A stretch of 64,000 nt of DNA, from contig NZ_BEVZ01000002.1 of NCBI RefSeq assembly GCF_003112515.1, positions 1,364,001 to 1,428,000 of the forward strand, read 5' to 3'. The DNA is from Streptomyces fragilis (GTDB lineage Bacteria; Actinomycetota; Actinomycetes; Streptomycetales; Streptomycetaceae). The notes under the pieces are model-generated. The model saw nothing but the letters and a program-made list of their open reading frames with translations, was not told the DNA's origin and made no database searches. This document shows, one piece after another, positions 26,455 through 35,129 of this stretch. The position numbers were made by a program, and so were the translations under genes. Every line of letters begins with the position of its first letter. Position 1 is the stretch's first letter.

Positions 26455-27144
26455 TCAGTCCGAGGCGGAGGGCGCCGGCGCGCCCGGGGTCCCGAAGGCG
26501 CGCAGGAAGGTGTCCACGCCGGCGGAGACGATCTTCTCCACCTGCTCGGGGTCCAGCGGGCGGGTGCCCAGCGCGCTCAGCTCCGGCAGCCCGTCGTAGA
26601 CCAGGGCGATGAACTGGTTGGCGGCCCGCTCGGGGTCCTCCACGCTCAGGTGCCCGGCGTTGGCGAGCCGGGCGAGGCGCCCGGCGAGGGCGTCGGTGAA
26701 CTGGTCGGGACCGCTGGCGCGCACCTCGTCGAAGAGGTCGGGGAAGCGCACTGCCTCGGCGTACAGCAGCCGGCGCACCGCCTCGGACTGCTCGTCGCAG
26801 TAGCAGTCGACGAGCTTGTGGGCCACCTCCCGCAGGCCCGGACGCAGCCGGTCCGGGTCGTTCGGGAAGGCCTCCAGGACCTGCAGCGTCTTGGCGTTCG
26901 ACCGGGCGGCGGTCTCCGTCATCACGTACCGGAACAGGTTCTCCTTGGACCCCAGGTGGTTGTAGATCGTCGGCTTCGCGACCCCCGCCTCGGTGGCGAT
27001 CATGTCGAGGCTCGCCTGGGTGTAGCCGACCTGGGAGAAGACCCGCAGGGCGGCCTCCACGATCGCGCGCCGCTTGTCCATGCGGCCTCGGTCCGCCGGG
27101 GCCGAACGGGTCTTCGGGTTCTTGGGGGCCTCGCCAACGCTCAT
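26455..27144 (-). CDS. abyC: TetR-family repressor (229 aa)
   Basis: N-terminal TetR helix-turn-helix: IVEAALRVFSQVGY, then SLDMIATEAGVAKPTIYNHL and KENLF, followed by a helical ligand domain. The C-terminal region resembles AefR-like regulators. It is divergent from the MFS exporter gene with only 79 bp between starts, the usual layout for a repressor of a drug exporter that senses the product. A symmetrical AACT-AGTT element lies in that gap. The last residues are low-complexity Ala/Pro/Ser. It probably governs self-resistance export. Confidence 0.93.
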   Translation of the reverse strand: MSVGEAPKNPKTRSAPADRGRMDKRRAIVEAALRVFSQVGYTQASLDMIATEAGVAKPTIYNHLGSKENLFRYVMTETAARSNAKTLQVLEAFPNDPDRLRPGLREVAHKLVDCYCDEQSEAVRRLLYAEAVRFPDLFDEVRASGPDQFTDALAGRLARLANAGHLSVEDPERAANQFIALVYDGLPELSALGTRPLDPEQVEKIVSAGVDTFLRAFGTPGAPAPSASD

Positions 27145-27170
27145 GACGCCATGCTACCGTCCCAGCCATG

Positions 27171-27194
27171 AAATTGAACTACCCAGTTAAAATC
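27171..27194. promoter_or_regulatory. candidate TetR operator between the repressor and MFS genes
   Basis: Inverted repeat with perfect core AACT-ACCC-AGTT at 27177-27188; the arms extend to TTGAACT and AGTTAAA (6 of 7 paired). It is the only AT-rich patch in the divergent spacer and overlaps a possible TAAAAT -10 box at 27188-27193 for the exporter, so a bound repressor would block it. Confidence 0.5.
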
Positions 27195-27223
27195 GATGGT
27201 GGAGTCGGTACAAAGGAGTTGCC

Positions 27224-28678
27224 GTGTCTGTAACGAACGCGGAAGGCGGGCCCGCGCGGCTCGACCGCGCCCTGCTCACGGTCGTCGGCGTCATGGTGCT
27301 CGGCGGGATGATGTCCTACCTGGACGCGACGATCGTCAACGTCGGCATCAGCACCCTGGGCGGCGAGTTCCGGGCCTCGCTGGCCACCATCGAATGGGTC
27401 ACCACCGGCTATTTGCTGGCCGTCGCCCTGGCCATCCCGCTCGCCGGCTGGGCCGTGGTGCGCTTCGGCGCCAAGCGGATGTGGCTGCTGGGCCTGAGCG
27501 TCTTCCTCGCCGGATCCGTGCTCTGCGCGTTCGCCTGGAACGCGGAGTCCCTGATCGCCTTCCGGGTCCTGCAGGGCTTCGGCGGCGGCATGGTCGACCC
27601 GATCATGATGACCGTGGTGGCCACCGCCGCCGGCCCCGAGCGCATGGGCCGGGTGATGGGCCTGATCTCGGTGCCGATCACCCTCGGTCCCGTCGTCGGA
27701 CCGATCATCGGCGGACTGCTCCTGGACAACCTCTCCTGGGAATGGATGTTCCTGGTCAACATCCCGTTCGCGCTCGCCGCGATCGTGCTCGCGCTCCGCG
27801 TCCTGCCCGCCGACCCGCCGCGCGGCGACACCTCCGCCCCGCTGGACTTCGTCGGCGTGTTCCTGCTGCCACCCGGATTCGCCGCACTCGTGTACGCCCT
27901 GTCCCAGGCCGGCGCCCACGGCTTCGGCAGCACCAAGGTGATCGCCGGACTCGTCGTCGGCGTCGCGCTGTTCCTCGCCTACGGCGTGCACGCGCTGCGC
28001 ACCCGGGGCACCCCGCTGCTGGACCTCAGGCTCTTCGCGAGCAAGGGGTTCTCGGCGAGCGTGACCACCATGTTCCTGCTCGGCGGCGGCCTGTTCGCCC
28101 TGCTGTTCCTGCTGCCGCTGTACTACCAGCAGGTCCACGACCACAGCGTGCTGCGCTCGGGCCTGCTGCTCGCGCCGCTGGGCCTGGGCACCCTGATCGG
28201 CATGCCCGTCGCGGGCAACCTGGCCGACAAGTACGGCGCCCGGCGGCTCGTCCCGGCCGGCGCCGCGCTGATCGGGGCCGGCGCGCTCGTCTTCACCCAG
28301 GCCGACGCGGGCACCTCACAGATCGCGCTCACCGCCGCCCAGCTCGCGGCCGGCTTCGGCATGGGCCTGGTCGGCGCGCCCACCATGGGCTCGGTGTACC
28401 GCACCGTGCCGGGCGAGGCGGTGGCCGGAGCCACCGGCGCGGTCTTCATCCTCAACCAGATCGGCGCCTCGCTCGGCATCGCCGTCGTGGCCCTCATCCT
28501 CCAGGGCGGCGGCGCGCACCGCACACCGACGGCCGACTCGTTCGCCGACGCGTTCTGGTGGCCGGTCGCCGCGGCGGTCGTCGTGTTCGTGGCCGGCCTG
28601 CTGCTCCCCGGCCGGCCCGCCCCCGCGCCCGCCGCCGAGGACCCCGCACCCGCCCGATCCGTCGCCGACCCCGCCTGA
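27224..28678 (+). CDS. abyD: MFS drug exporter, DHA2 (14-TMS) family (484 aa)
   Basis: Drug:H+ antiporter. The first helix carries [16 protein letters not shown] and the following segments [19 protein letters not shown] and the loop motif RFGAKRMW, all typical of EmrB/QacA-type transporters. Hydrophobic segments continue to the C-terminus, where a Pro/Ala-rich cytoplasmic tail follows. The GTG at 27224 has AAAGGAG 5 nt upstream. It is divergent from the TetR gene, so it is likely the repressor's target and exports the finished polyketide. Confidence 0.93.
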   Translation: MSVTNAEGGPARLDRALLTVVGVMVLGGMMSYLDATIVNVGISTLGGEFRASLATIEWVTTGYLLAVALAIPLAGWAVVRFGAKRMWLLGLSVFLAGSVLCAFAWNAESLIAFRVLQGFGGGMVDPIMMTVVATAAGPERMGRVMGLISVPITLGPVVGPIIGGLLLDNLSWEWMFLVNIPFALAAIVLALRVLPADPPRGDTSAPLDFVGVFLLPPGFAALVYALSQAGAHGFGSTKVIAGLVVGVALFLAYGVHALRTRGTPLLDLRLFASKGFSASVTTMFLLGGGLFALLFLLPLYYQQVHDHSVLRSGLLLAPLGLGTLIGMPVAGNLADKYGARRLVPAGAALIGAGALVFTQADAGTSQIALTAAQLAAGFGMGLVGAPTMGSVYRTVPGEAVAGATGAVFILNQIGASLGIAVVALILQGGGAHRTPTADSFADAFWWPVAAAVVVFVAGLLLPGRPAPAPAAEDPAPARSVADPA

Positions 28679-28696
28679 CCCGGCGGCGCCCCACCC

Positions 28697-28717
28697 GTCC
28701 GCACCCGTGTGCCGGAC
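28697..28717 (+). terminator. weak hairpin after the MFS gene
   Basis: GTCCGCAC can pair with GTGCCGGAC (one bulge) around a four-base loop, 18 bp after the exporter stop, within the 122-bp gap before the monooxygenase gene. It could end or attenuate the MFS transcript. Confidence 0.3.
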
Positions 28718-28800
28718 CTCTCCCGGGGGTGCGCGCCGTCCGCCCTCCCCGGCGGCGGCGCGCACCCTCCCCTCCTCCGTCTCCCACCCAAGGACCGGCC

Positions 28801-29838
28801 ATGACCACCGCCCCCGGCATACCCCTGTCCGTCCTCGACGTGGTGCCCGTCTTCGAGGACGGCTCCGCGACCGCCGCACTGCACGACACCGTGGCACTGG
28901 CCCCGCGCGTGGAGGCCCTCGGCTACCTGCGCTACTGGGTCGCCGAACACCACAACACGCCCAGCCTCGCCACCTCCGCCCCCGGCATCCTCGCGGGCCG
29001 GCTCGCCGCCGCCACCAGCACCCTGCGCGTCGGCTCCGGCGGCGTCCTGCTGCCCAACCACGCCCCGCTGGTGGTGGCCGAACAGTTCGGCACCCTGGAG
29101 GCGCTGCACCCCGGGCGCGTCGACCTGGGCCTCGGACGCGCCCCCGGAACCGACCCGTTCACCGCGCGGGCCCTGCGCCGCTCCTCGCACGGCGAGGACT
29201 TCCTCGCCCAGATCGAGGAACTCGACGGCTACTTCGCCCCCGCCGACCCCGCCGACGGCATCGTCGCCGTCCCCGCCGCGGACGGCCGGCCGCAGCTGTG
29301 GATGCTCGGCTCCAGCCCGGCCAGCGCGGAAGCCGCCGCCGCGCTCGGCCTGCCGTACGCCTTCGCGCACCAGATCGCCCCGCACGCCTCCGCCGCCGCC
29401 CTCGCCCGCTACCGCGAGGCGTTCCGGCCCTCCCCGTACCTGGACCGGCCCCGCACCCTGATCTCCGTCCTGACGACCGTCGCCGACAGCGACGAAGCCG
29501 CCCGGACCACGGCCGCGCCCTACCTGCTCGGCAAGATCCAGATGCGCACCCGGCCCCGCTTCGACGCGTTCCCCACCCCGCGGGCCGCCGCCGACCACCC
29601 CTGGAGCCCCGCCGAACTGCGGTTCCTGGACGACCTGGTGGAACCCCAGCTGATCGGCTCCCCGCACACCGTGCGCACCGGGCTGGCCGCCCTGGTGGAA
29701 GCCACCGGCACCGACGAGGTGATGGCGCTGACCGTCGTCCACGGGCAGGACGAACGCCTGCGCTCCTTCGAACTGCTCGCCGAGGCGGCCGCGGACGTCC
29801 CCACGGGCACCGCCGGGAACGCCGCGGCCCGGCGGTGA
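28801..29838 (+). CDS. abyE: luciferase-like flavin-dependent monooxygenase (345 aa)
   Basis: Bacterial-luciferase-like (LLM) TIM-barrel protein of the luciferase oxidoreductase group 1 type. The diagnostic segments are [49 protein letters not shown] and [20 protein letters not shown]. It needs reduced FMN, which the flavin reductase at 25933 could supply. Homologous LLM/reductase pairs in abyssomicin and neoabyssomicin pathways are described, as I recall, as Baeyer-Villiger or reductive tailoring systems; the exact reaction here is not predictable. The ATG at 28801 has an AAGGA site upstream. It is a single gene followed by a SARP-type site. Confidence 0.88.
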   Translation: MTTAPGIPLSVLDVVPVFEDGSATAALHDTVALAPRVEALGYLRYWVAEHHNTPSLATSAPGILAGRLAAATSTLRVGSGGVLLPNHAPLVVAEQFGTLEALHPGRVDLGLGRAPGTDPFTARALRRSSHGEDFLAQIEELDGYFAPADPADGIVAVPAADGRPQLWMLGSSPASAEAAAALGLPYAFAHQIAPHASAAALARYREAFRPSPYLDRPRTLISVLTTVADSDEAARTTAAPYLLGKIQMRTRPRFDAFPTPRAAADHPWSPAELRFLDDLVEPQLIGSPHTVRTGLAALVEATGTDEVMALTVVHGQDERLRSFELLAEAAADVPTGTAGNAAARR

Positions 29839-29891
29839 CCCCAGGGCCGCCGAGGGGCGCGTTCCGGCCGACGGGACGCGCCCGGCGTCGA

Positions 29892-29923
29892 CTTCAGGCC
29901 GACTTTAGACGCATGCCGAGAGT
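29892..29923 (+). promoter_or_regulatory. SARP-type operator/promoter upstream of the ABC transporter operon
   Basis: CTTCAGG at 29892 and CTTTAGA at 29903, exactly 11 bp apart, then GAGAGT at 29918-29923 as the -10 candidate 8 bp downstream. The substrate-binding protein ATG is 37 bp further on. Confidence 0.65.
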
Positions 29924-29960
29924 GGACACCGTCCCGCACCCCCGGCTTCCCGGAGTACCT

Positions 29961-31601
29961 ATGCCACCGCGCCGCACCGTCCACGCAGCCGCCCTGCTGT
30001 CCGCCTTCGTGCTCGCCGCGGTGACGGCCTGTTCCACCGACGGCGCCTCGGACACCCCGGCGGCGGGCGCGCCGCGCTCCGGAGGATCCCTCGTCTACGC
30101 CGGCGAGCAGGAACCCGACTGCTGGGACCCGCACACCAGTGCCCAGGACGTCACCGCCTTCGTGCAGCGCCCCGTCTTCGACTCGCTGGTGTACCAGACG
30201 CCCGACGGCGAACTCGAGCCCTGGCTCGCGGAGAAGTGGACCGTCGGCGACGGCGGGAAGAGCTACCTGTTCACCCTGCGCGAGGGCGTGACCTTCACCG
30301 ACGGCACCGCGCTGGACGCCGCCGCCGTGAAGGCCAACTTCGACCACATCACCGCCAGGAAGACCCAGTCGCAGTACGCCGCCGGCCTCCTGGGCCCCTA
30401 CAAGGGCGTCACCGTCCGCGACGAGCGGACCGTCGAGATCCGCTTCAGCCGCCCCTACGCGCCCTTCCTCCAGGCGGCCAGCACCACCTACCTCGGCATC
30501 CAGTCCCCGAAGGCGCTCGAGAAGGGCGCCGACCAGCTGTGCGCCGGCACCGCCTCGGTGGGCTCCGGACCCTTCAAGGCGAAGTCCTACGTACGCGGCC
30601 AGCAGCGCGCCTACACCCGCAACCCCGACTACCGGTGGGCGCCCGCGGGAGCCGGGCACAGCGGCCCCGCCCGGCTGTCCTCCTTCACGATCCGCTTCAT
30701 GACCGAGGACGCCACCCGCGTCGGCGCCCTCACCTCCCGTCAGGTCGACGCGGCCGCCGCCCTCCCGGCCCAGCAGATCGCCACCGTGCGGCGCGACGAG
30801 AGGCTCGACGTCGTCTCCCAGGCCGTACCGGGCGCGGTCGACGCCTTCTACCTCAACACCAAGGGCGCGCTCTTCTCCGACGTCCGGGTGCGCCGCGCGT
30901 TCCGCCACGCCATCGACCTGGACACGGTGGTCGACTCCGTCTTCCAGGGCACGGCGACCCGCGCCCACAGCACCCTCTCGCCGACCACGCCGCACAGCTA
31001 CGACGCCACCCTGGAGAAGCAGGAGTCCTACGACCCCGACCGCGCCGCCCGGCTCCTCGACGAGGCGGGCTGGACCGGCCGCGACGCCCAGGGGTACCGG
31101 ACGAAGAAGGGCCGCGTCCTCACCGTCGTCGCCCCCGTCTACGGCAAGCCGAGCGTCTTCTCGCAGGCCGTGCAGGGCGACCTGAAGAAGGCCGGCATCA
31201 AGCTCGACCTCGCCGCCTCCACGGACGCCACCGAGGTCTCCTCCCGCCTCGACGAGGGCCGCTACGACGTCGTCGAGATGTCCTGGGCACGCTCCGACGG
31301 CGACATCCTCAGCCACTTCTTCCGCTCCACCGAGTCCTCCGCGGGCGGCGGCCACAACTTCTCCCGCCTCGACGACCCCCAGGTCGACCAGTGGCTGGAC
31401 GAGGCCCAGCGCGCCCACGACCCCGAGGTGCGCGCCGCCGCCTACGCGAAGGTGCAGCGCCGCACCCTCGACCAGGCGGTCGTCGTCCCGGCGTACGTCG
31501 AGCAGTCCACGGTGGGAGTCGCCGAGCGCGTCCACGGGCTGCGCCTGAGCACCTCCGCCTGGCCCGAGTTCTACCCCGCCTGGGTGGAGGACGGCCGATG
31601 A
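29961..31601 (+). CDS. abyF1: peptide/Opp-type ABC transporter substrate-binding lipoprotein (546 aa)
   Basis: Family 5 extracellular solute-binding protein. The N-terminus has basic residues, a hydrophobic core and a lipobox ending VTAC, so Cys29 or near would be lipidated and the protein anchored outside the membrane. Later motifs such as LVYAGEQEPDCWDPH, WTVGDGGKSYLFTLREGVTF and VGSGPFKAKSYVRG are typical of DppA/OppA. It heads a four-gene operon (ATGA overlaps throughout). The ligand may be a peptide, nickel complex or the natural product itself. Confidence 0.92.
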   Translation: MPPRRTVHAAALLSAFVLAAVTACSTDGASDTPAAGAPRSGGSLVYAGEQEPDCWDPHTSAQDVTAFVQRPVFDSLVYQTPDGELEPWLAEKWTVGDGGKSYLFTLREGVTFTDGTALDAAAVKANFDHITARKTQSQYAAGLLGPYKGVTVRDERTVEIRFSRPYAPFLQAASTTYLGIQSPKALEKGADQLCAGTASVGSGPFKAKSYVRGQQRAYTRNPDYRWAPAGAGHSGPARLSSFTIRFMTEDATRVGALTSRQVDAAAALPAQQIATVRRDERLDVVSQAVPGAVDAFYLNTKGALFSDVRVRRAFRHAIDLDTVVDSVFQGTATRAHSTLSPTTPHSYDATLEKQESYDPDRAARLLDEAGWTGRDAQGYRTKKGRVLTVVAPVYGKPSVFSQAVQGDLKKAGIKLDLAASTDATEVSSRLDEGRYDVVEMSWARSDGDILSHFFRSTESSAGGGHNFSRLDDPQVDQWLDEAQRAHDPEVRAAAYAKVQRRTLDQAVVVPAYVEQSTVGVAERVHGLRLSTSAWPEFYPAWVEDGR

Positions 31602-32545
31602 TCCTCCTGCGCCGCGTCGGCGCCCGCCTGGGCGCCGCGCTGCTGGTCGTGTGGGGCGCGGCCACCTGCGCCTTCCTCGTCCTGCAGCTGGTGCCCGGCG
31701 ACCCCGTGCACGCCGTCGTCGGCTCCAACGCCCTGGTCTCCGCCGAGCAGCGGGAGGAGATCCGGCACCACTACGGCCTGGACCGCCCGCTGCCGGTCCA
31801 GTACCTCGCCTACCTCGGACGGCTGCTCGGCGGCGACCTGGGCGACTCCTACCAGCTGCAGCAGCCGGTCGCGCAGGCCCTGGCGCAGCAGCTGCGGCCG
31901 ACCGTGGAACTCGCCGTGGGCGCCACGCTGGTCGCCGCCGTCCTCGCCCTCGCGGTGACCGTGGCCACCTCGGGCCGGGCCCACTGGCCGCGCCGCCTGT
32001 CGGGCGCGGTGGAACTGGTCCTCGTCTCCACCCCGTCGTTCTGGCTGGGCATCGTGCTGCTGACGTTCTTCTCGTTCCGGCTGGGCTGGCTGCCGGTGTC
32101 CGACGCCGGAGGCGTCGCCTCGCTCGTCCTGCCGGTCCTCACCCTGGCGCTGCCCATCGCCGCCGTCCTGGTCCAGGTGATGCGCGAGGGACTCCTCGAC
32201 GCGCTGCGCGGACCGTTCGTCCTCACCGCCCGGGCCCGGGGGCTCACCGAGCCCGCGGTGCGCTCCCGCCACGCCCTGCGGCACGCGGCGCTCCCCGCGC
32301 TGACGCTCGCCGGCTGGTTCACCGGAACCCTGCTGGGCGGCGCGGTCGTGGTGGAGAACGTCTTCGCCCGCCCCGGCATCGGCCGGATCACCCTCCAGGC
32401 CGTCAGCGGCCGTGACCTCCCCCTCGTCCAGGGCGTGGTGACCCTGTCCGCCGTGGTGTTCGTCGCCGTCAGCGCCCTGGTGGAACTGCTCGCGGCGGCA
32501 GTGGACCCGCGGCTGCGACCCGCCACGGGGGTGCCCGCCGCATGA
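31598..32545 (+). CDS. abyF2: ABC transporter permease, DppB-like (315 aa)
   Basis: Six-helix BPD-type permease. The first helix (LGAALLVVWGAATCAFLVLQ) and the following LVPGDPVHAVVG are typical of DppB/OppB, as is the EAA-like loop region ARGLTEPAVRSRHALRHAALPALT before the last helices. It forms the membrane channel with the next gene product. ATGA overlaps join it to both neighbours. Confidence 0.93.
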   Translation: MILLRRVGARLGAALLVVWGAATCAFLVLQLVPGDPVHAVVGSNALVSAEQREEIRHHYGLDRPLPVQYLAYLGRLLGGDLGDSYQLQQPVAQALAQQLRPTVELAVGATLVAAVLALAVTVATSGRAHWPRRLSGAVELVLVSTPSFWLGIVLLTFFSFRLGWLPVSDAGGVASLVLPVLTLALPIAAVLVQVMREGLLDALRGPFVLTARARGLTEPAVRSRHALRHAALPALTLAGWFTGTLLGGAVVVENVFARPGIGRITLQAVSGRDLPLVQGVVTLSAVVFVAVSALVELLAAAVDPRLRPATGVPAA

Positions 32546-33435
32546 CGTCCCCGCCCTCGCTCCCACCCGCGCCCGCGCCGCGCTCCGTGCGCAGGCCCCG
32601 CCGGGGGGCCACCGCCCGCACGGCGGCGCTGCCGCCGCCGACGGTCCTGCTCAGCGCCCTCGTCCTCACGCTGTTCCTGGCCGCCGCGTTCGCCCCGGGC
32701 CTGTTCGCCACGGCCGGCGCCACCGACACCGACCCGCTGCACACGCTCCAGGCGCCCGGCTCCGCCCACTGGTTCGGCACCGACCAGCTGGGGCGCGACG
32801 TCTTCTCCCGGGTCGTCCACGGCACCCGCCACTCGCTGGCCATCGGCGCCGCGGCCACCGGAGCGGGCGCCGCGCTGGCCGTGGTCTGGGGCCTGGCCGC
32901 CGCCCTGTCGGGACGGCTCGGCGACGCCCTGCTCATGCGGACGGCCGACGCCCTGCTCGCGCTGCCCGGCCTGCTGCTGGCGCTGCTCGTCATGCTCGTC
33001 ACCGGCAAGGGGGTCACCGGCGCCACCATCGCCGTCGCGGTCGGCACCGCGCCCGGCCTCGCCCAGGTGGTGCGCACCCAGGCGCTCGTCGTGCGCCGCT
33101 CCGGATACGTCGAGGCGGCCGTCGGGCTCGGCGTGCCGCGCCCGCTGGTCGTGCTGCGGCACGTCCTGCCGAACACCCTCGGCCCGCTGCTGGTGCTGGC
33201 CACCGTCACCCTCGGCGCGTCCATCTCCACCGGCGCCGCACTGAGCTACCTCGGCCTCGGCGCCCAGCCGCCCACCCCGGAATGGGGCGCCATGCTCACC
33301 GAGGGCCAGGGCTTCCTCGAACAGGCCTGGTGGATCGCCCTGTTCCCCGGCCTGATGCTCGTCGCCACCGTCCTCACGGTCACCGTCCTGGGCCGCTGGG
33401 CCCAGGACCGCACGGAACGGCGTGCCGCCTCATGA
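32542..33435 (+). CDS. abyF3: ABC transporter permease, DppC-like (297 aa)
   Basis: Second permease of the peptide-type transporter: a basic Pro-rich N-terminus, a first membrane helix near residue 35, the DppC signature HWFGTDQLGRDVFSRVVHGTR, and the EAA loop GLGVPRPLVVLRHVLPNTLGPLLVL. It is coupled to the ATPase gene by ATGA overlap. Confidence 0.93.
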   Translation: MTSPPSLPPAPAPRSVRRPRRGATARTAALPPPTVLLSALVLTLFLAAAFAPGLFATAGATDTDPLHTLQAPGSAHWFGTDQLGRDVFSRVVHGTRHSLAIGAAATGAGAALAVVWGLAAALSGRLGDALLMRTADALLALPGLLLALLVMLVTGKGVTGATIAVAVGTAPGLAQVVRTQALVVRRSGYVEAAVGLGVPRPLVVLRHVLPNTLGPLLVLATVTLGASISTGAALSYLGLGAQPPTPEWGAMLTEGQGFLEQAWWIALFPGLMLVATVLTVTVLGRWAQDRTERRAAS

Positions 33436-35063
33436 CAGTCCTCACCCCGCGGGAGACCACGCCCGCCCCGCTGATCGACGTGGCGGACCTGGACGTCCGC
33501 TTCGGCAGCGGACCCCGCCAGGTGCACGCCGTACGCGGGGCACGGCTCACGCTGTCCGCCGGCCGCTGCCTCGCCCTGGTCGGCGAATCCGGATCCGGCA
33601 AGAGCGCGCTCGCCCGAGCCCTGCTCGGGCTGGCCGGCCCCACCGCCGAGGTCCTGGCCGGGCGGCTGCGGCTGTTCGGGCAGGACGCGACGGCGTTCGG
33701 ACCCCGCGAATGGCGCGCGGTGCGCGGCCGCCGCATCGGCCTGGTCGCCCAGGACGCCCTCGTCGCGCTCGACCCGCTGCGCCCCGTCGGCAAGGAGATC
33801 GCCGAACCCCTGCTCACCCACCGGACCGTGCCGCGCCGCGCCGTCCCCGCGAGGGTCGTGGAACTCCTGGAGCGGGTCGGGGTGCCCGAACCGGCGGAGC
33901 GGGCCCGCTCCTACGTCCACCAGCTGTCCGGCGGACTGCGCCAGCGCGCGCTCATCGCCTCCGCGCTCGCCGCGGAACCCGGCGTGCTGATCGCCGACGA
34001 GCCGACCACCGCGCTCGACGCGGCCGTGCAGGCACGCGTCCTCGACCTGCTGGGCGAGCTCACCCGGGCCGGGACCGGTCTGCTGCTCATCAGCCACGAC
34101 CTGGCCGTCGTCGAGGCGCTCGCCGACGACGTGGCCGTGATGCGGGCCGGCCGGATCGTGGAGCACGGACCCACCCGAGAGGTGCTGGACAGCCCCCGGC
34201 ACGCGTCCACCAGGGCCCTGCTCGACGCCGTCCCCGGCACCCGGCCCCGCACCCAGGCGCCGCCCCCGCCCGACGGGGCGCCGGTGCTGGAGGCCGACGG
34301 CCTGGTCAAGCGGTTCAAGGGGCCGCGCGGCGCCCGGCGCACCGCCGTCGGCGGCGTCTCCTTCACGCTGCGCCCGGGGGAGACGCTCGGCCTGGTCGGC
34401 GAGTCCGGCTCCGGGAAGTCGACACTGGCCCGGATGGTGTTGGGACTGACCGAGCCCGACGAGGGCACGGTACGGCTGGACGGCGCCGCCTGGAGCTCGG
34501 TGCCCGAGCGGCGCCGCAGGGCCGGCCGCCGCACGCTGCAACTGGTGCCCCAGGACCCGCTGAGCGCCTTCGACCCCCGCTGGGACGTCGCCCGCGTGGT
34601 CGGCGAGGCGCTGGCCGTCGCCGGAGTGCCGCGCGAGCAACTGCGCCGCCGCACCGTGGGGCTGCTCGAACAGGTCGGCCTGGGCGAACAGCACCTGGAC
34701 CGCCGGCCCGCCGCCCTGTCCGGCGGCCAGCGGCAGCGGGTCGCCCTCGCCCGGGCGCTCGCCCCGCGGCCCCGGCTGCTGGTCTGCGACGAACCGGTGT
34801 CCGCCCTCGACGTCTCCGTGCAGGCCCAGGTGCTCGACCTGCTGCGCGAGCTGCAGGCCTCGCTGGGCCTCGCGGTGCTGTTCATCTCCCACGACCTGGC
34901 GGTGGTCCGCGAGATCTGCGCCCGCGTCATGGTCATGAAGGACGGTCAGGTGGTCGAGTCCGGTCCGGTCGAGGACGTCTTCTCGGCGCCACGGCACGAC
35001 TGCACCCGCGCCCTGCTGGACGCCGTGCCACGGCGCGCCCGCGCCGCCCAAGAGCGGCTTTAG
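33432..35063 (+). CDS. abyF4: fused ABC transporter ATPase, DppD-DppF type (543 aa)
   Basis: Two complete ATP-binding cassettes in one chain. The first has Walker A GESGSGKS, signature LSGGLRQRALIA and Walker B VLIADEPTTALD; the second has GESGSGKS, LSGGQRQRVALA and LLVCDEPVSALD. Separate dppD and dppF genes are commoner, but fusions occur in actinomycetes. It powers transport for the three preceding gene products. The stop TAG is part of the TTTAGA element of the next SARP-type site. Confidence 0.93.
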   Translation: MTVLTPRETTPAPLIDVADLDVRFGSGPRQVHAVRGARLTLSAGRCLALVGESGSGKSALARALLGLAGPTAEVLAGRLRLFGQDATAFGPREWRAVRGRRIGLVAQDALVALDPLRPVGKEIAEPLLTHRTVPRRAVPARVVELLERVGVPEPAERARSYVHQLSGGLRQRALIASALAAEPGVLIADEPTTALDAAVQARVLDLLGELTRAGTGLLLISHDLAVVEALADDVAVMRAGRIVEHGPTREVLDSPRHASTRALLDAVPGTRPRTQAPPPPDGAPVLEADGLVKRFKGPRGARRTAVGGVSFTLRPGETLGLVGESGSGKSTLARMVLGLTEPDEGTVRLDGAAWSSVPERRRRAGRRTLQLVPQDPLSAFDPRWDVARVVGEALAVAGVPREQLRRRTVGLLEQVGLGEQHLDRRPAALSGGQRQRVALARALAPRPRLLVCDEPVSALDVSVQAQVLDLLRELQASLGLAVLFISHDLAVVREICARVMVMKDGQVVESGPVEDVFSAPRHDCTRALLDAVPRRARAAQERL

Positions 35064-35090
35064 ATCCGGCCAATCGGCGACTGCGAGCCT
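35047..35090 (+). promoter_or_regulatory. SARP-type operator/promoter upstream of the acyltransferase-P450 operon
   Basis: CTTTAGA at 35058 flanked at 11-bp steps by the weaker elements CCCAAGA (35047) and GCCAATC (35069). GAGCCT at 35085-35090 is a -10 candidate 9 bp after the last. The acyltransferase ATG is 40 bp on. Only the central element is strong. Confidence 0.45.
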
Positions 35091-35129
35091 CGACGGGCCA
35101 GTTTTCGGACAAGCCGGAGGTCACCTTCC

